64,000 bases of DNA from Plotosus lineatus (Eukaryota; Chordata; Actinopteri; Siluriformes; Plotosidae): assembly GCA_024760905.1 (NCBI GenBank), contig CM045739.1, positions 1,750,001 through 1,814,000 of the forward strand, in the 5' to 3' direction. The position numbers and the translations under genes are program-made. The notes below the pieces were generated by a model, which was not told the origin of the DNA, ran no database searches, and worked only from the letters and a program-made list of their open reading frames with translations. The stretch's first letter is position 1; the number at the start of each line of letters is the position of its first letter. Positions 50,766 through 61,883 of the stretch are shown piece by piece.

Positions 50766-51422
50766 GACATTCAGCCTCTGTTCCCTCCACACTGTCCTGT
50801 TTGGTCCAGTGATCACATGGTTTCTTACTAACATCTGAATGTGTCACTTCTCAAGTTGGATTTCACTCTTGTTTTTGTGCCTCTGAAACTGACTCCTTTT
50901 CATTTTTTTCCCCCTTCCGACAGAGACCTGTGATTATCCAGTATGTCAACAATGACAACCAACCAACCCCCTGCTTTGTAGTCGCATTGGAGATTCTGTA
51001 ATCGTGCACGCACACACACACCCTTTCCACTTCTGCATCTCTTTAGTAATTTATTGTATGAGCAATGATTTCCACCCCCTCATATTCACCCCAGAGCTTA
51101 ACTCTGACAGTGAGTTGCCATCACACATGCATCATTTGTGTGTGTGTTTAACTGACAGTGATAATCAGCCAAAGTTCAGATAACCCAGCAGTGCCTTCTG
51201 TATCAGAGCTGCTTCTCCATTCCCTCATAGATTTCCATCTCACTATCATGTGCTAATTTATTTTCACAAATACCTTCACACTGGAATGGATGTACTGCGT
51301 ACCATCTCAGTCACATTGCTTCAGCGCTGGTATCGGATATGAAACCTCCGTGGACTGAGGACACCTCAAACTCACTTTTGTTTTCTTTTTTTTAAACCCC
51401 TTCGCTGAGAACTGGGTTCATC

Positions 51423-52008
51423 ATGGTCATCCTGAACTCCAAGTGGCGCTACCTGTTCATGCTGCTTGGCGTGCAGCTCATCGTCATGGCACTGCTGTCC
51501 AGAGAGGCTTACCAGAAGAGAGTCACATATTTTTTTCGGATCTTCCGCAAACAGGACGTGTCAGGCGGGCTGACCGGGGTGGGGCACGGGATGAACCGCA
51601 CCGGTGCCGACGTCTACGCCAACCTATCCCAAATGTTGTTACTGCTTAACAAAGACGACATGCACTTCTGCCCTAAAACGTCACCGCTGCTCAGTAAGTG
51701 CGCACACTACACACTATATACAGCAAACTACAGCCGCTGCATACTTTACTTCTATATTCCCTTTTCTCACAGGTGGGCCCATCCACGTCAGCTTCCACTC
51801 AGGACTCACACTCACTCAGGTGGAGAGGAAGAATCCACTGGTGGTACGTGGGGGACGCTACCGGCCTTCGAACTGTGAGGCTCGGCATCGTACTGCTATA
51901 ATCATCCCGCACAGGAACAGAGAACAGCATTTGAAGTATCTCCTGTATTATCTGCACCCGTTCCTGCAGAGACAACAGCTGAGCTACGGCATCTATGTCA
52001 TCCACCAG
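51423..52008 (+). CDS. b4galt3: Beta-1,4-galactosyltransferase 3, N-terminal exons (partial)
   Basis: Golgi type II enzyme that transfers galactose from UDP-galactose to terminal GlcNAc. Coding exons seen: 51423-51693 and 51773-52008 (donor A|gtaagt, acceptor ctcacag, then donor CAG|gtgagg), giving 169 aa in frame. A short N-terminal cytoplasmic part is followed by a membrane anchor (about residues 10-26, LFMLLGVQLIVMALL). A stem follows with possible N-glycosylation sites NRT and NLS, then FCPKTSPLL. The start of the catalytic domain has VERKNPLVVRGGRYRP, RTAIIIPHRNRE and LHPFLQRQQLSYGIYVIHQ. The DVYANLS, SPLLSG and RTAII-PHR pattern fits B4GALT3 better than B4GALT4, from remembered family features. 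The metal-binding and acceptor parts lie beyond the window. ATG at 51423 is chosen because the anchor follows it directly. Confidence 0.88.
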
Positions 52009-52117
52009 GTGAGGCGTGTAGCTCACACACATACACACACACACACGCAACTAATTGCTTTAATATTCCCTTTTTTGGGGGTGAGGTATACAGCCAGCTG
52101 GGCATGTTCGGGTAGAG

Positions 52118-52120
<3 letters not shown>
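52009..52120 (+). other. Start of b4galt3 intron with repeat-seed sequence
   Basis: Donor gtgagg, a short CA run, then unique sequence ending gcatgttcgggtagagagg (52102-52120). This contains the core of the tandem array that begins next. Confidence 0.8.
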
Positions 52121-52157
<37 letters not shown>

Positions 52158-52770
52158 ATGGGTAGACGGTGTGTGTGTGTGTGTGTGTGTGCATGGGTAG
52201 ACGGTGTGTGTGCATGGGTAGACGGTGTGTGTGCATGGGTAGACGGTGTGTGTGTGTGCATGGGTAGACGGTGTGTGTGTGTGTGCATGGGTAGGCGGTG
52301 TGTGTGTGTGTGTGTGTGTGTGTGTGCATGGGTAGGCGGTGTGTGTGTGCATGGGTAGACGGTGTGTGTGTGCATGGGTAGGCGGTGTGTGTGTGCATGG
52401 GTAGGCGGTGTGTGGGTGTGCATGGGTAGACGGTGTGTGTGTGCATGGGTAGACGGTGTGTGTGTGCATGGGTAGACGGTGTGTGTGTGCATGGGTAGAC
52501 GGTGTGTGTGTGCATGGGTAGACGGTGTGTGTGTGCATGGGTAGACGGTGTGTGTGTGCATGGGTAGACGGTGTGTGTGTGCATGGGTAGACGGTGTGTG
52601 TGTGTGTGGGTGCATGGGTAGACGGTGGGTGTGGGTGTGTGCGCGTGGTAGACGGTGTGTGTGTGTGTGTGTGTGCGTGCATGGGTAGACGGTGTGTGTG
52701 TATGTGTGTGTGTGTGTGTGTGCGTGCATGGGTAGACGGTGTGTGTGTATGTGTGTGTGTGTGTGTGTGT

Positions 52771-53055
52771 CTGGGTAGACGATGTGTGTGTCTGGGTAGA
52801 CGATGTGTGTGTCTGGGTAGACGATGTGTGTGTCTGGGTAGGCGATGTGTGTGTCTGGGTAGACGATGTGTGTGTCTGGGTAGACGATGTGTGTGTCTGG
52901 GTGAGCGATGTGTGTGTGTGGGTAGACGATGTGTGTGTCTGGGTAGACGATGTGTGTGTCTGGGTAGACGATGTGTGTGTCTGGGTAGACGATGTGTGTG
53001 TCTGGGTAGACGATGTGTGTGTCTGGGTAGACGATGTGTGTGTCTGGGTAGACGA
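52771..53055 (+). repeat. Homogeneous 21-bp sub-array
   Basis: About 13-14 copies of a 21-bp unit with core tctgggtagacgatg, almost without variation apart from single changes (ggtaggcgat, ggtgagcgat). This is the most regular part of the array. Confidence 0.9.
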
Positions 53056-53211
53056 TGTGTGTGTGTGTGTTCAGGTAGACAGGTGCTTGTGTCTGTGTCT
53101 GTTCGGGTAGACAGGTGGTTGTGTGTGTGTGTGTATGTTCGTGTGGGCGTGTGTGTGTGTGTGTGTGTTCGGGTAGACACGTGTGTGTGTGTGTGTGTGT
53201 GTTCGGGTAGA

Positions 53212-53242
<31 letters not shown>

Positions 53243-53852
53243 TCGGGGAGACACGTGTGTGTGTGTGTGTGTGTGTGTTCGGGTAGACACGTGTGTGTGT
53301 GTGTGTGTGTGTGTGTTCGGGTAGACACGTGTGTGTGTGTTCGGGTAGACACGTGTGTGTGTGTTCGGGTAGACGCGTGTGTGTGTGTGTTTGGGTAGAC
53401 GCGTGTGTGTGTGTGTTTGGGTAGACGCGTGTGTGTGTGTTTGGGTAGACGCGTGTGTGTGTGTGTTTGGGTAGGCAGCGTGTGTGTGTGTTTGGGTAGA
53501 CAGCGTGTGTGTGTGTGTTTGGGTAGGCAGCGTGTGTGTGTGTGTGTTTGGGTAGACGTGTGTGTGTGTGTTTGGGTAGGCAGCGTGTGTGTGTGTGTTG
53601 GGTAGACAGCGTGTGTGTGTGTGTTCGGGTAGGCGCGTGTGTGTGTGTGTTCGGGTAGAGCGTGTGTGTGTGTTCGGGTAAACGTGTGTGTGTGTTCGGG
53701 TAGACGTGTGTGTGTTCGGGTAGACGCGTGTGTGTGTGTGTGTGTGTTCGGGTAGACACGTGTGTGTGTGTGTGTTCGGGTACGTGTGTGTGTGTGTGTG
53801 TGTGTGTGTTCGGGTAGACACGTGTGTGTGTGTGTGTGTGTGTTCGGGTAGA

Positions 53853-53888
<36 letters not shown>

Positions 53889-54084
53889 GGTAGACACGTG
53901 TGTGTGTGTGTGTGTTCGGGTGGACACGTGTGTGTGTTCGGGTAGACACGTGTGTGTGTGTGTGTGTTCGGGTAGACACGTGTGTGTGTGTGTGTTCGGG
54001 TAGACACGTGTGCGTGTGTGTGTGTTCGGGTAGACGTGTGTGTGTGTGTGTTCGGGTAGACGTGTGTGTGTGTGTGTTCGGGTA

Positions 54085-54126
<42 letters not shown>

Positions 54127-54204
54127 GGGTAGACAGCGTGTGTGTGTGTGTGTGTGTGTTCGGGTAGACACGTGTGTGTGTGTGTGTGTGTGTGTTCGGG
54201 TAGA

Positions 54205-54252
<48 letters not shown>

Positions 54253-55422
54253 CACCTGTGTGTAGACACGCGTGTGTGTGTGTGTGTGTGTTCGGGTAGA
54301 CACGTTTGTGTGTGTGTGTGTGTGTGTTCGGGTAGGCACGTGTGTGTGTGTGTGTTCGGGTAGACACTTGTGTGTGTGTGTGTGTGTTCGGGTAGACACC
54401 TGTGTGTGTGTGTGTGTGTGTGTGTTCGGGTAGACACCTGTGTGTGTGTGTTCGGGTAGACACGTGTGTGTGTGTGTGTGTGTTTGGGTAGACACGTGTG
54501 TGTGTGTGTGTTCGGGTAGACACGTGTGTGTGTGTGTGTTCGGGTAGACACGTGTGTGTTCGGGTGGACACGTGTGTGTGTTCGGGTGGACACGTGTGTG
54601 TCTGGTTAGACTCGTGTGTGTCTGGTTGGACGTGTCTGTGTGTCTGGTTGGACGTGTCTGTGTGTCTGGTTAGACGTGTCTGTGTTTCTGGTTAGACGTG
54701 TCTGTGTGTCTGGTTAGACGCGTGTTTACGGGTGGACACGTGTGTGTGTTTTGGTGGACACGTGCGTGGATTCAGGTGGACGTGTGTGTGTGTGTGTGTG
54801 TGTGTTCGGGTAGACACGTGTGTGTGTGTGTGTGTTCAGGTAGAGGCATGTGTGTGTGTGTGTTCAGGTAGAGGCATGTGTGTGTGTGTTCAGGTAGAGG
54901 CATGTGTGTGTTTGAGTAGACGCGTGTGTGTCTGGTTAGACTCGTGTGTGTCTGGTTAGTCGTGTCTGTGTGTCTGGTTAGACGTGTGTGTGTCTGGTTA
55001 GTCGTGTCTGTGTGTCTGGTTAGACGTGTGTGTGTCTGGTTAGACGTGTGTGTGTCTGGTTAGAAGTGTGTGTTTGGTTGGACGTATGTGTTTGGTTAGA
55101 CGTGTGTGTTTGGTTAGACGCGCTTTTACGGGTGGACACGTGCGTGTGTTTTGGTGGACACGTGCGTGTGTTTGGGTGGACACGTGCGTGGATTCAGGTG
55201 GACGTGTGTGTGTTCGGGTACACGTGTGTGTGTGTGTGTGTGTTCGGGTACACGTGTGTGTGTGTGTGTGTGTTCGGGTAGACACTTGTGTGTGTGTGTG
55301 TTCGGGTAGACACTTGTGTGTGTGTGTGTGTGTTCGGGTAGACACGTGTGTGTTCGGGTAGACACGTGTGTGTGTGTGTGTGTGTTCGGGTAGACACGTG
55401 TGTGTGTGTGTGTTCGGGTAGA

Positions 55423-55453
<31 letters not shown>

Positions 55454-56094
55454 TCGGGTAGTGTGTGTGTTCGGGTAGACACGTGTGTGTGTGTGTGTGT
55501 GTTCGGGTAGACACGTGTGTGTGTGTGTGTGTGTTCGGGTAGACACGTGTGTGTGTGTGTGTGTGTGTTCGGGTAGACACGTGTGTGTGTGTGTTGGGGT
55601 AGGACACGTGTGTGTGTGTGTGTGTCGGGTAGACACGCAGTGTGTGTGTGTTCGGGTAGACGTGTGTGTGTGTGTTCGGGTAGACGTGTGTGTGTGTTCG
55701 GGTAGACACGTGTGTGTGTGTGTGTGTTCGTAGACACGTGTGTGTGTGTGTGTGTGTTCGGGTAGACACGTGTGTGTGTGTGTGTGTTCGGGTAGACATG
55801 TGTGTGTGTGTGTGTGTGTTCGGGTAGACACGCGTGTGTGTGTGTGTGTGTGTGTTCGGGTAGACATGTGTGTGTGTGTCTGTGTGTGTGTTCGAGTACA
55901 CACGTGTGTGTGTGTGTGTGTTCGGGTAGACACGTGTGTGTGTGTGTGTGTGTTCGGGTAGACACGTGTGTGTGTGTGTGTGTTCGGGTAGACACGTGTG
56001 TGTGTGTGTTCAGGTAGACACGTGTGTGTGTGTGTTCGGGTAGACACGCGTGTGTGTGTGTGTGTGTGTGTTCGGGTAGACACGCGTGTGTGTG

Positions 56095-56760
56095 TGTTCG
56101 GGCAGACGCGCGCGTGTGTGTGTGTGTGTGTGTGTTCGGGCAGACGCGCGTGTGTGTGTTCGGGCAGACGCGCGTGTGTGTTCGGGCAGACGCGCGTGTG
56201 TGTGTTCGGGCAGACGCGCGTGTGTGTGTTCGGGCAGACGCGCGTGTGTGTGTTCGGGCAGACGCGCGTGTGTGTGTTCGGGCAGACGCGCGTGTGTGTG
56301 TTCGGGCAGACGCGCGTGTGTGTGTTCGGGCAGACGCGCGTGTGTGGTCGGGCAGGCAGCGTGTGTGTGTGTGTTGGGCAGGCAGCGCGCGTGTGTGTTC
56401 GGGCAGACGCAGCGCGTGTGTGTGTTCGGGCAGACGCGCGCGCGTGCGTGTGTGTTCGGGCAGGCAGCGTGTGTGTGTTCGGGCAGAGCCAGCGCGTGTG
56501 TGTGTTCGGGCAGGCGCGTGTGTGTGTGTTCGGGCAGTCGCGCGTGTGTGTGTTCGGGCAGGCAGCGTGTGTGTTCGGGCAGACGCAGCGCGTGTGTAGT
56601 TGGGCAGACGCGCGTGTGTGTTCGGGCAGGCAGCTGCGTGTGTGTTCGGGCAGACAGCGTGTGTGTGTTCGGGCAGACGCGCGTGTGTGTGTTCGGGCAG
56701 ACGTGTGTGTGTGTGTTCGGGCAGACGGGCGTGTGTGTGTTCGGGCAGACGCGTGTGTGT
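56095..56760 (+). repeat. CpG-rich variant domain of the array
   Basis: Units read ttcgggcagacgcgcg followed by GT. They differ from the main form mainly by C for T in the ggg-ag core and by CG steps where the main form has CA and TG. Similar blocks are at 57612-57840, 60340-60785 and 63015-63110. Confidence 0.85.
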
Positions 56761-58447
56761 GTGTGTTCGGGTAGACACGTGTGTGTGTGTTCGGGTAGAC
56801 ACGTGTGTGTGTGTTCGGGTAGACACGTGTGTGTGTGTTCGGGTGGACGTGTGTGTGTGTTCGGGTAGACACGTGTGTGTGTGTTCGGGTGGACACGTGT
56901 GTGTGTTCGGGTGGACACGTGTGTGTGTTCGGGTGGACACGTGTGTGTGTTCGGGTGGACACGTGTGTGTGTTCGGGTGGACACGTGTGTGTGTTCGGGT
57001 GGACACGTGTGTGTGTTCGGGTGGACACGTGTGTGTGTGTTCGGGTGGACACGTGTGTGTGTGTTCGGGTAGACACGTGTGTGTGTTCGGGTAGACACGT
57101 GTGTGTGTGTGTGTGTTCGGGTAGACACGTGTGTGTGTTCGGGTAGACACGTGTGTGTGTTCGGGTAGACACGTGTGTGTGTGTGTTCGGGTAGACACGT
57201 GTGTGTGTGTGTTCGGGTAGACACGTGTGTGTGTGTTCGGGTAGACACGTGTGTGTGTGTTCGTAGACACGCGTGTGTGTGTTCGGGTAGACACGCGTGT
57301 GTGTGTGTGTGGACACGTGTGTGTGTGTGTTCGGGTAGACACGTGTGTGTGTGTTCGGGTAGACACGTGTGTGTGTGTTCGGGTGGACACGTGTGTGTGT
57401 GTGTGGACATGTGTGTGTGTGTTCGGGTGGACACGTGTGTGTGTTCGGGTGGACACGTGTGTGTGTGTTCGGGTGGACACGTGTGTGTGTTCGGGTAGAC
57501 ACGTGTGTGTGTGTTCGGGTAGACACGTGTGTGTGTGTGTGTGTGTGTTCGGGTAGACACGTGTGTGTGTTCAGGTAGACACGTGTGTGTGTGTGTGTGT
57601 GTTCGGGGAGACACGTGTGTGTGTTCGGGCAGACGCGCGTGTGTGTGTTCGGGCAGACGCGCGTGTGTGTGTTCGGGCAGACGCGCGTGTGTGTGTTCGG
57701 GCAGACGCGCGTGTGTGTGTTCGGGCAGACGCGCGTGTGTGTGTTCGGGCAGACGCGCGTGTGTGTGTTCGGGCAGACGCGCGTGTGTGTGTTCGGGCAG
57801 ACGCGCGTGTGTGTGTTCGGGCAGACGCGCGTGTGTGTGTGTTCGGGTAGACACGTGTGTGTGTGTTCGGGCAGACAGCGTGTGTGTGTGTGTGTGTGTG
57901 TTCGGGCAGACGCAGCGTGTGTGTGTTCGGGCAGGCACGTGTGTGTGTGTTCGGGCAGGCAGTGTGTGTGTTCGGGTAGACACGTGTGTGTGTGTGTGTG
58001 TGTGTGTTCGGGTAGGCAGCGTGTGTGTGTGTAGACACGTGTGTGTGTTCGGGTAGACACGTGTGTGTGTGTGTGTTCGGGTAGACACGTGTGTGTGTGT
58101 GTGTTCGGGTAGACACGTGTGTGTGTGTGTGTGTGTGTTCGGGTAGACACGTGTGTGTGTGTGTGTGTTCGGGTAGACACGTGTGTGTGTTCGGGTAGAC
58201 ACGTGTGTGTGTTCGGGTAGACACGTGTGTGTGTTCGGGTAGACACGTGTGTGTGTTCGGGTGGACACGTGTGTGTGTTCGGGTGGACACGTGTGTGTGT
58301 GTGTGTGTTCGGGTGGACACGTGTGTGTGTGTGTGTGTTCGGGTAGACACGTGTGTGTGTGTTTGTGTGTGTGTGTTCGGGTAGACCCCTGTGTGTGTGT
58401 GTGTGTGTGTGTTCGGGTAGACACCTGTGTGTGTGTGTTCGGGTAGA

Positions 58448-58482
<35 letters not shown>

Positions 58483-59948
58483 TCGGGTAGACACGTGTGT
58501 GTGTGTGTGTGTGTGTGTTCGGGTAGACACGTGTGTGTGTGTTCGGGTAGACACGTGTGTGTGTGTGTTTGGGTAGACGCGTGTGTGTGTGTGTGTTCGG
58601 GTAGACACGTGTGTGTGTGTGTGTGTTCGGGTAGACAGCGTGTGTGTGTTCGGGTGACACGTGTGTGTGTTGGTGGACACGTGTGTGTCTGGGCAGACTC
58701 GTGTGTGTGTGGTTGGGCAGACGCGTGTGTGTGTCTGGTTGGACGCAGCGTGTGTGTGTGTCTGGTTAGACGCGTGTCTGTGTTTCTGGTTAGACGTGTC
58801 TGTGTGTCTGGTTAGGCCAGCGTGTGTTAATGGGTGGACAGCGTGTGTGTGTTTCGGGCAGGCGGCGTGTGTGTGTTCGGGCAGGCAGCGTGTGTGTGTG
58901 TGTGTGTGTGTGTTCGGGCAGACACGTGTGTGTGTGTGTGTGTTCAGGTAGAGGCATGTGTGTGTGTGTGTTCAGGTAGAGGCAGTGTGTGTGTTCAGGT
59001 AGAGGCATGTGTGTGTTTGAGTAGGCAGCGTGTGTGTCTGGTTGGGCAGGCGCGCGTGTGTGTCTGGAGCAGGCAGCGTGTGTGTGTGTGTTAGGCGTGT
59101 GTGTGTCTGGTTAGGCACGCGTGTGTGTGTTCTGGTTAGGCGTGTGTGTGTTCGGGCAGGACGGCGTGTGTGTGTTGGGCAGGCTGCGTGTGTGTTCGGG
59201 CAGGCAGCGTGTGTGTTCGGGCAGGCAGCGTGTGTGTTTGGTTAGACGCGCACGGGTGGACACGTGTGTGTTTTGGTGGACACGTGCGTGTGTTCGGGCA
59301 GACGCGCGTGTGTGTTCAGGTGGCAGCGTGTGTGTGTTCGGGCAGACGTGTGTGTGTGTGTGTGTGTGTTACACGTGTGTGTGTGTGTGTGTTCGGGCAG
59401 ACACTTGTGTGTGTGTGTGTTCGGGCAGACACTTGTGTGTGTGTGTGTGTGTTCGGGCAGACACGTGTGTGTTCGGGTAGACACGTGTGTGTGTGTGTGT
59501 GTGTTCGGGTAGACACGTGTGTGTGTGTGTTCGGGTAGACACGTGTGTGTGTGTGTGTGTGTGTGTGTTCGGGTAGACCGCGTGTGTGTGTGTTCGGGTA
59601 GACACGCGTGTGTGTGTGTGTGTGTTCGGGTAGACACGTGTGTGTTGGGGTAGACACGTGTGTGTGTGTGGGGTCGGGTAGACACGTGTGTGTGTGTGCG
59701 GGTGGACACGTGTGTGTGTGTTCGGGTGGACGTGTGTGTGTGTTCGGGTGGACGTGTGTGTGTGTGTGTTCGGTGGACACGTGTGTGTGTGTTCGGGCAG
59801 ACGCGCGTGTGTGTGTTCGGGTAGACACGTGTGTGTGTTCGGGTGGACACGTGTGTGTGTTCGGGTGGACACGTGTGTGTGTTGTGTGTGTGTGTTGGGT
59901 AGACACGTGTGTGTGTTCGGGTAGAACACGTGTGTGTGTTCGGGTAGA

Positions 59949-59979
<31 letters not shown>

Positions 59980-61845
59980 TCGGGTAGACACATGTGTGTG
60001 TGTGTGTGTGTGTTCGGGTAGACACGTGTGTGTGTGTGTGTGTGTGTTCGGGTAGACACGTGTGTGTGTGTGTGTGTGTTCGGGTAGACACGTGTGTGTG
60101 TGTGTGTGTGTTCGGGTAGACACGTGTGTGTGTGTGTTCGGGTAGACACGTGTGTGTGTGTGTTCGGGTAGACACGTGTGTGTGTGTGTTCGGGTAGACA
60201 CGTGTGTGTGTGTGTGTGTGTGTGTTGGGGTAGACACGTGTGTGTGTGTGTTCAGGTAGAGGCGTGTGTGTGTGTGTGTGTTCAGGTAGAGGCATGTGTG
60301 TGTGTGTTCAGGTAGAGGCATGTGTGTGTGTGTTCGGGCAGGGCTGTGTGTGTTCGGGCAGACGCGTGTGTGTTCGGGCAGACGCGCAGCGTGTGTGTCC
60401 AGAGCGCGTGTGTGTGTTCGGGCAGACGCGTGTGTGTGTCTGGTTAGACGCGTGTGTGTGTTCGGTTAGACGGCGTGTGTGTGTTCGGGCAGGCGTGTGT
60501 GTGTCTGGTTAGACGCGTGTGTGTGTGTTCGGGCAGGCGTGTGTGTGTTCGGGCAGACGGCGTGTGTGTGTCTGGTTAGAAGCTGCGTGTGTGTGTTCGG
60601 GCAGACGGCGTGTGTGTTTGGGCAGACGCGCGTGTGTGTGTTCGGGCAGACGCGCGTGTGTGTGTTCGGGCAGACGCGCGTGTGTGTGTTCGGGCAGACA
60701 CGCTGCGTGTGTGTTCGGGCAGACGCGCGTGTGTGTGTTCGGGCAGACGGGCGTGTGTGTGTTCGGGCAGACGCGCGTGTGTGTGTTCGGGTAGACACGT
60801 GTGTGTGTGTGTTCGGGTAGACACGTGTGTGTGTGTTCGGGTAGACACGTGTGTGTGTGTTCGGGTGGACGTGTGTGTGTGTTCGGGTAGACACGTGTGT
60901 GTGTGTTCGGGTGGACACGTGTGTGTGTGTGTGTTCGGGTAGACACGCGTGTGTGTGTGTTCGGGTGACACGTGTGTGTGTTGGTGGACACGTGTGTGTG
61001 TTCGGGTGACACGTGTGTGTGTGTGCGTGTGTGGACACGTGTGTGTGTGTTGGGGTAGACAGGTGTGTGTGTTCGGGTAGACACGTGTGTGTGTTCGGGT
61101 AGACACGTGTGTGTGTTCGGGTAGACACGTGTGTGTGTGTTCGGGTAGACACGTGTGTGTGTGTGTTCGGGTAGACACGTGTGTGTGTGTGTTCGGGTAG
61201 ACACGTGTGTGTGTTCGGGTAGACACGTGTGTGTGTTCGGGTAGACACGTGTGTGTGTTCGGGTAGACACGTGTGTGTGTTCGGGTAGACACGTGTGTGT
61301 GTGTGTTCGGGTAGACACGTGTGTGTGTGTGTGTGTGTGTGTTCGGGTAGACACTTGTGTGTGTGTGTGTGTGTTTGGGTAGACACGTGTGTGTGTGTTT
61401 GGGCAGAGGGGTGTGTGTGTGTGTTCGGGTAGACACGTGTGTGTGTGTGTGTGTGTATGTGTGTGTGCGTTTCTGGTAGACACGTGTGTATGTGTGTGTG
61501 CGTTTCTGGTAGACACGTGTGTGTGTGTGTGTGTGTGTTCGGGTGGACACGTGTGTGTGTGTGTGTGTGTGTGTTCAGGTAGACGCATGTGTGTGTTTGG
61601 GTAGACGCGTGTATGTTTGAGTAGACACGTGTGTGTTTGGTTAGACTCGTGTGCGTCTGGTTAGACGTGTCTGTGTGTCTGGTTACACCTGTGTGTTGTG
61701 TTAGACGTGTGTGTTGGGCAGACGGCGTGTGTGTGTTGGCAGACGCTGCGTGTGTTACGGGTGGACACGTGTGTGTGTGTGTTCGGGACACGCGTGTGTG
61801 TGTGTGGTGGCACGCAGCGTGTGTGTGTGTGTGTGTGTTCGGGCA

Positions 61846-61883
<38 letters not shown>

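Noticed and set aside
52594..53286. Plus-strand Cys-Val-rich frames (CVCVCV)
   Set aside because: Direct translation of GT repeats with the array core; interrupted by TAG in one frame and without domain content.
51998..54593. Minus-strand frames of 857 and 856 codons rich in Thr-His ([12 protein letters not shown])
   Set aside because: They lie wholly in the CA strand of the array, which has no stop codon in any frame. No domain, splice signal or codon bias supports a gene.
56095..56345. Resemblance of ttcgggcagacgcg to a CENP-B box
   Set aside because: It begins TTCG, but the required A and the closing CGGG are not at the right spacing, and the unit is far shorter than typical centromeric units.
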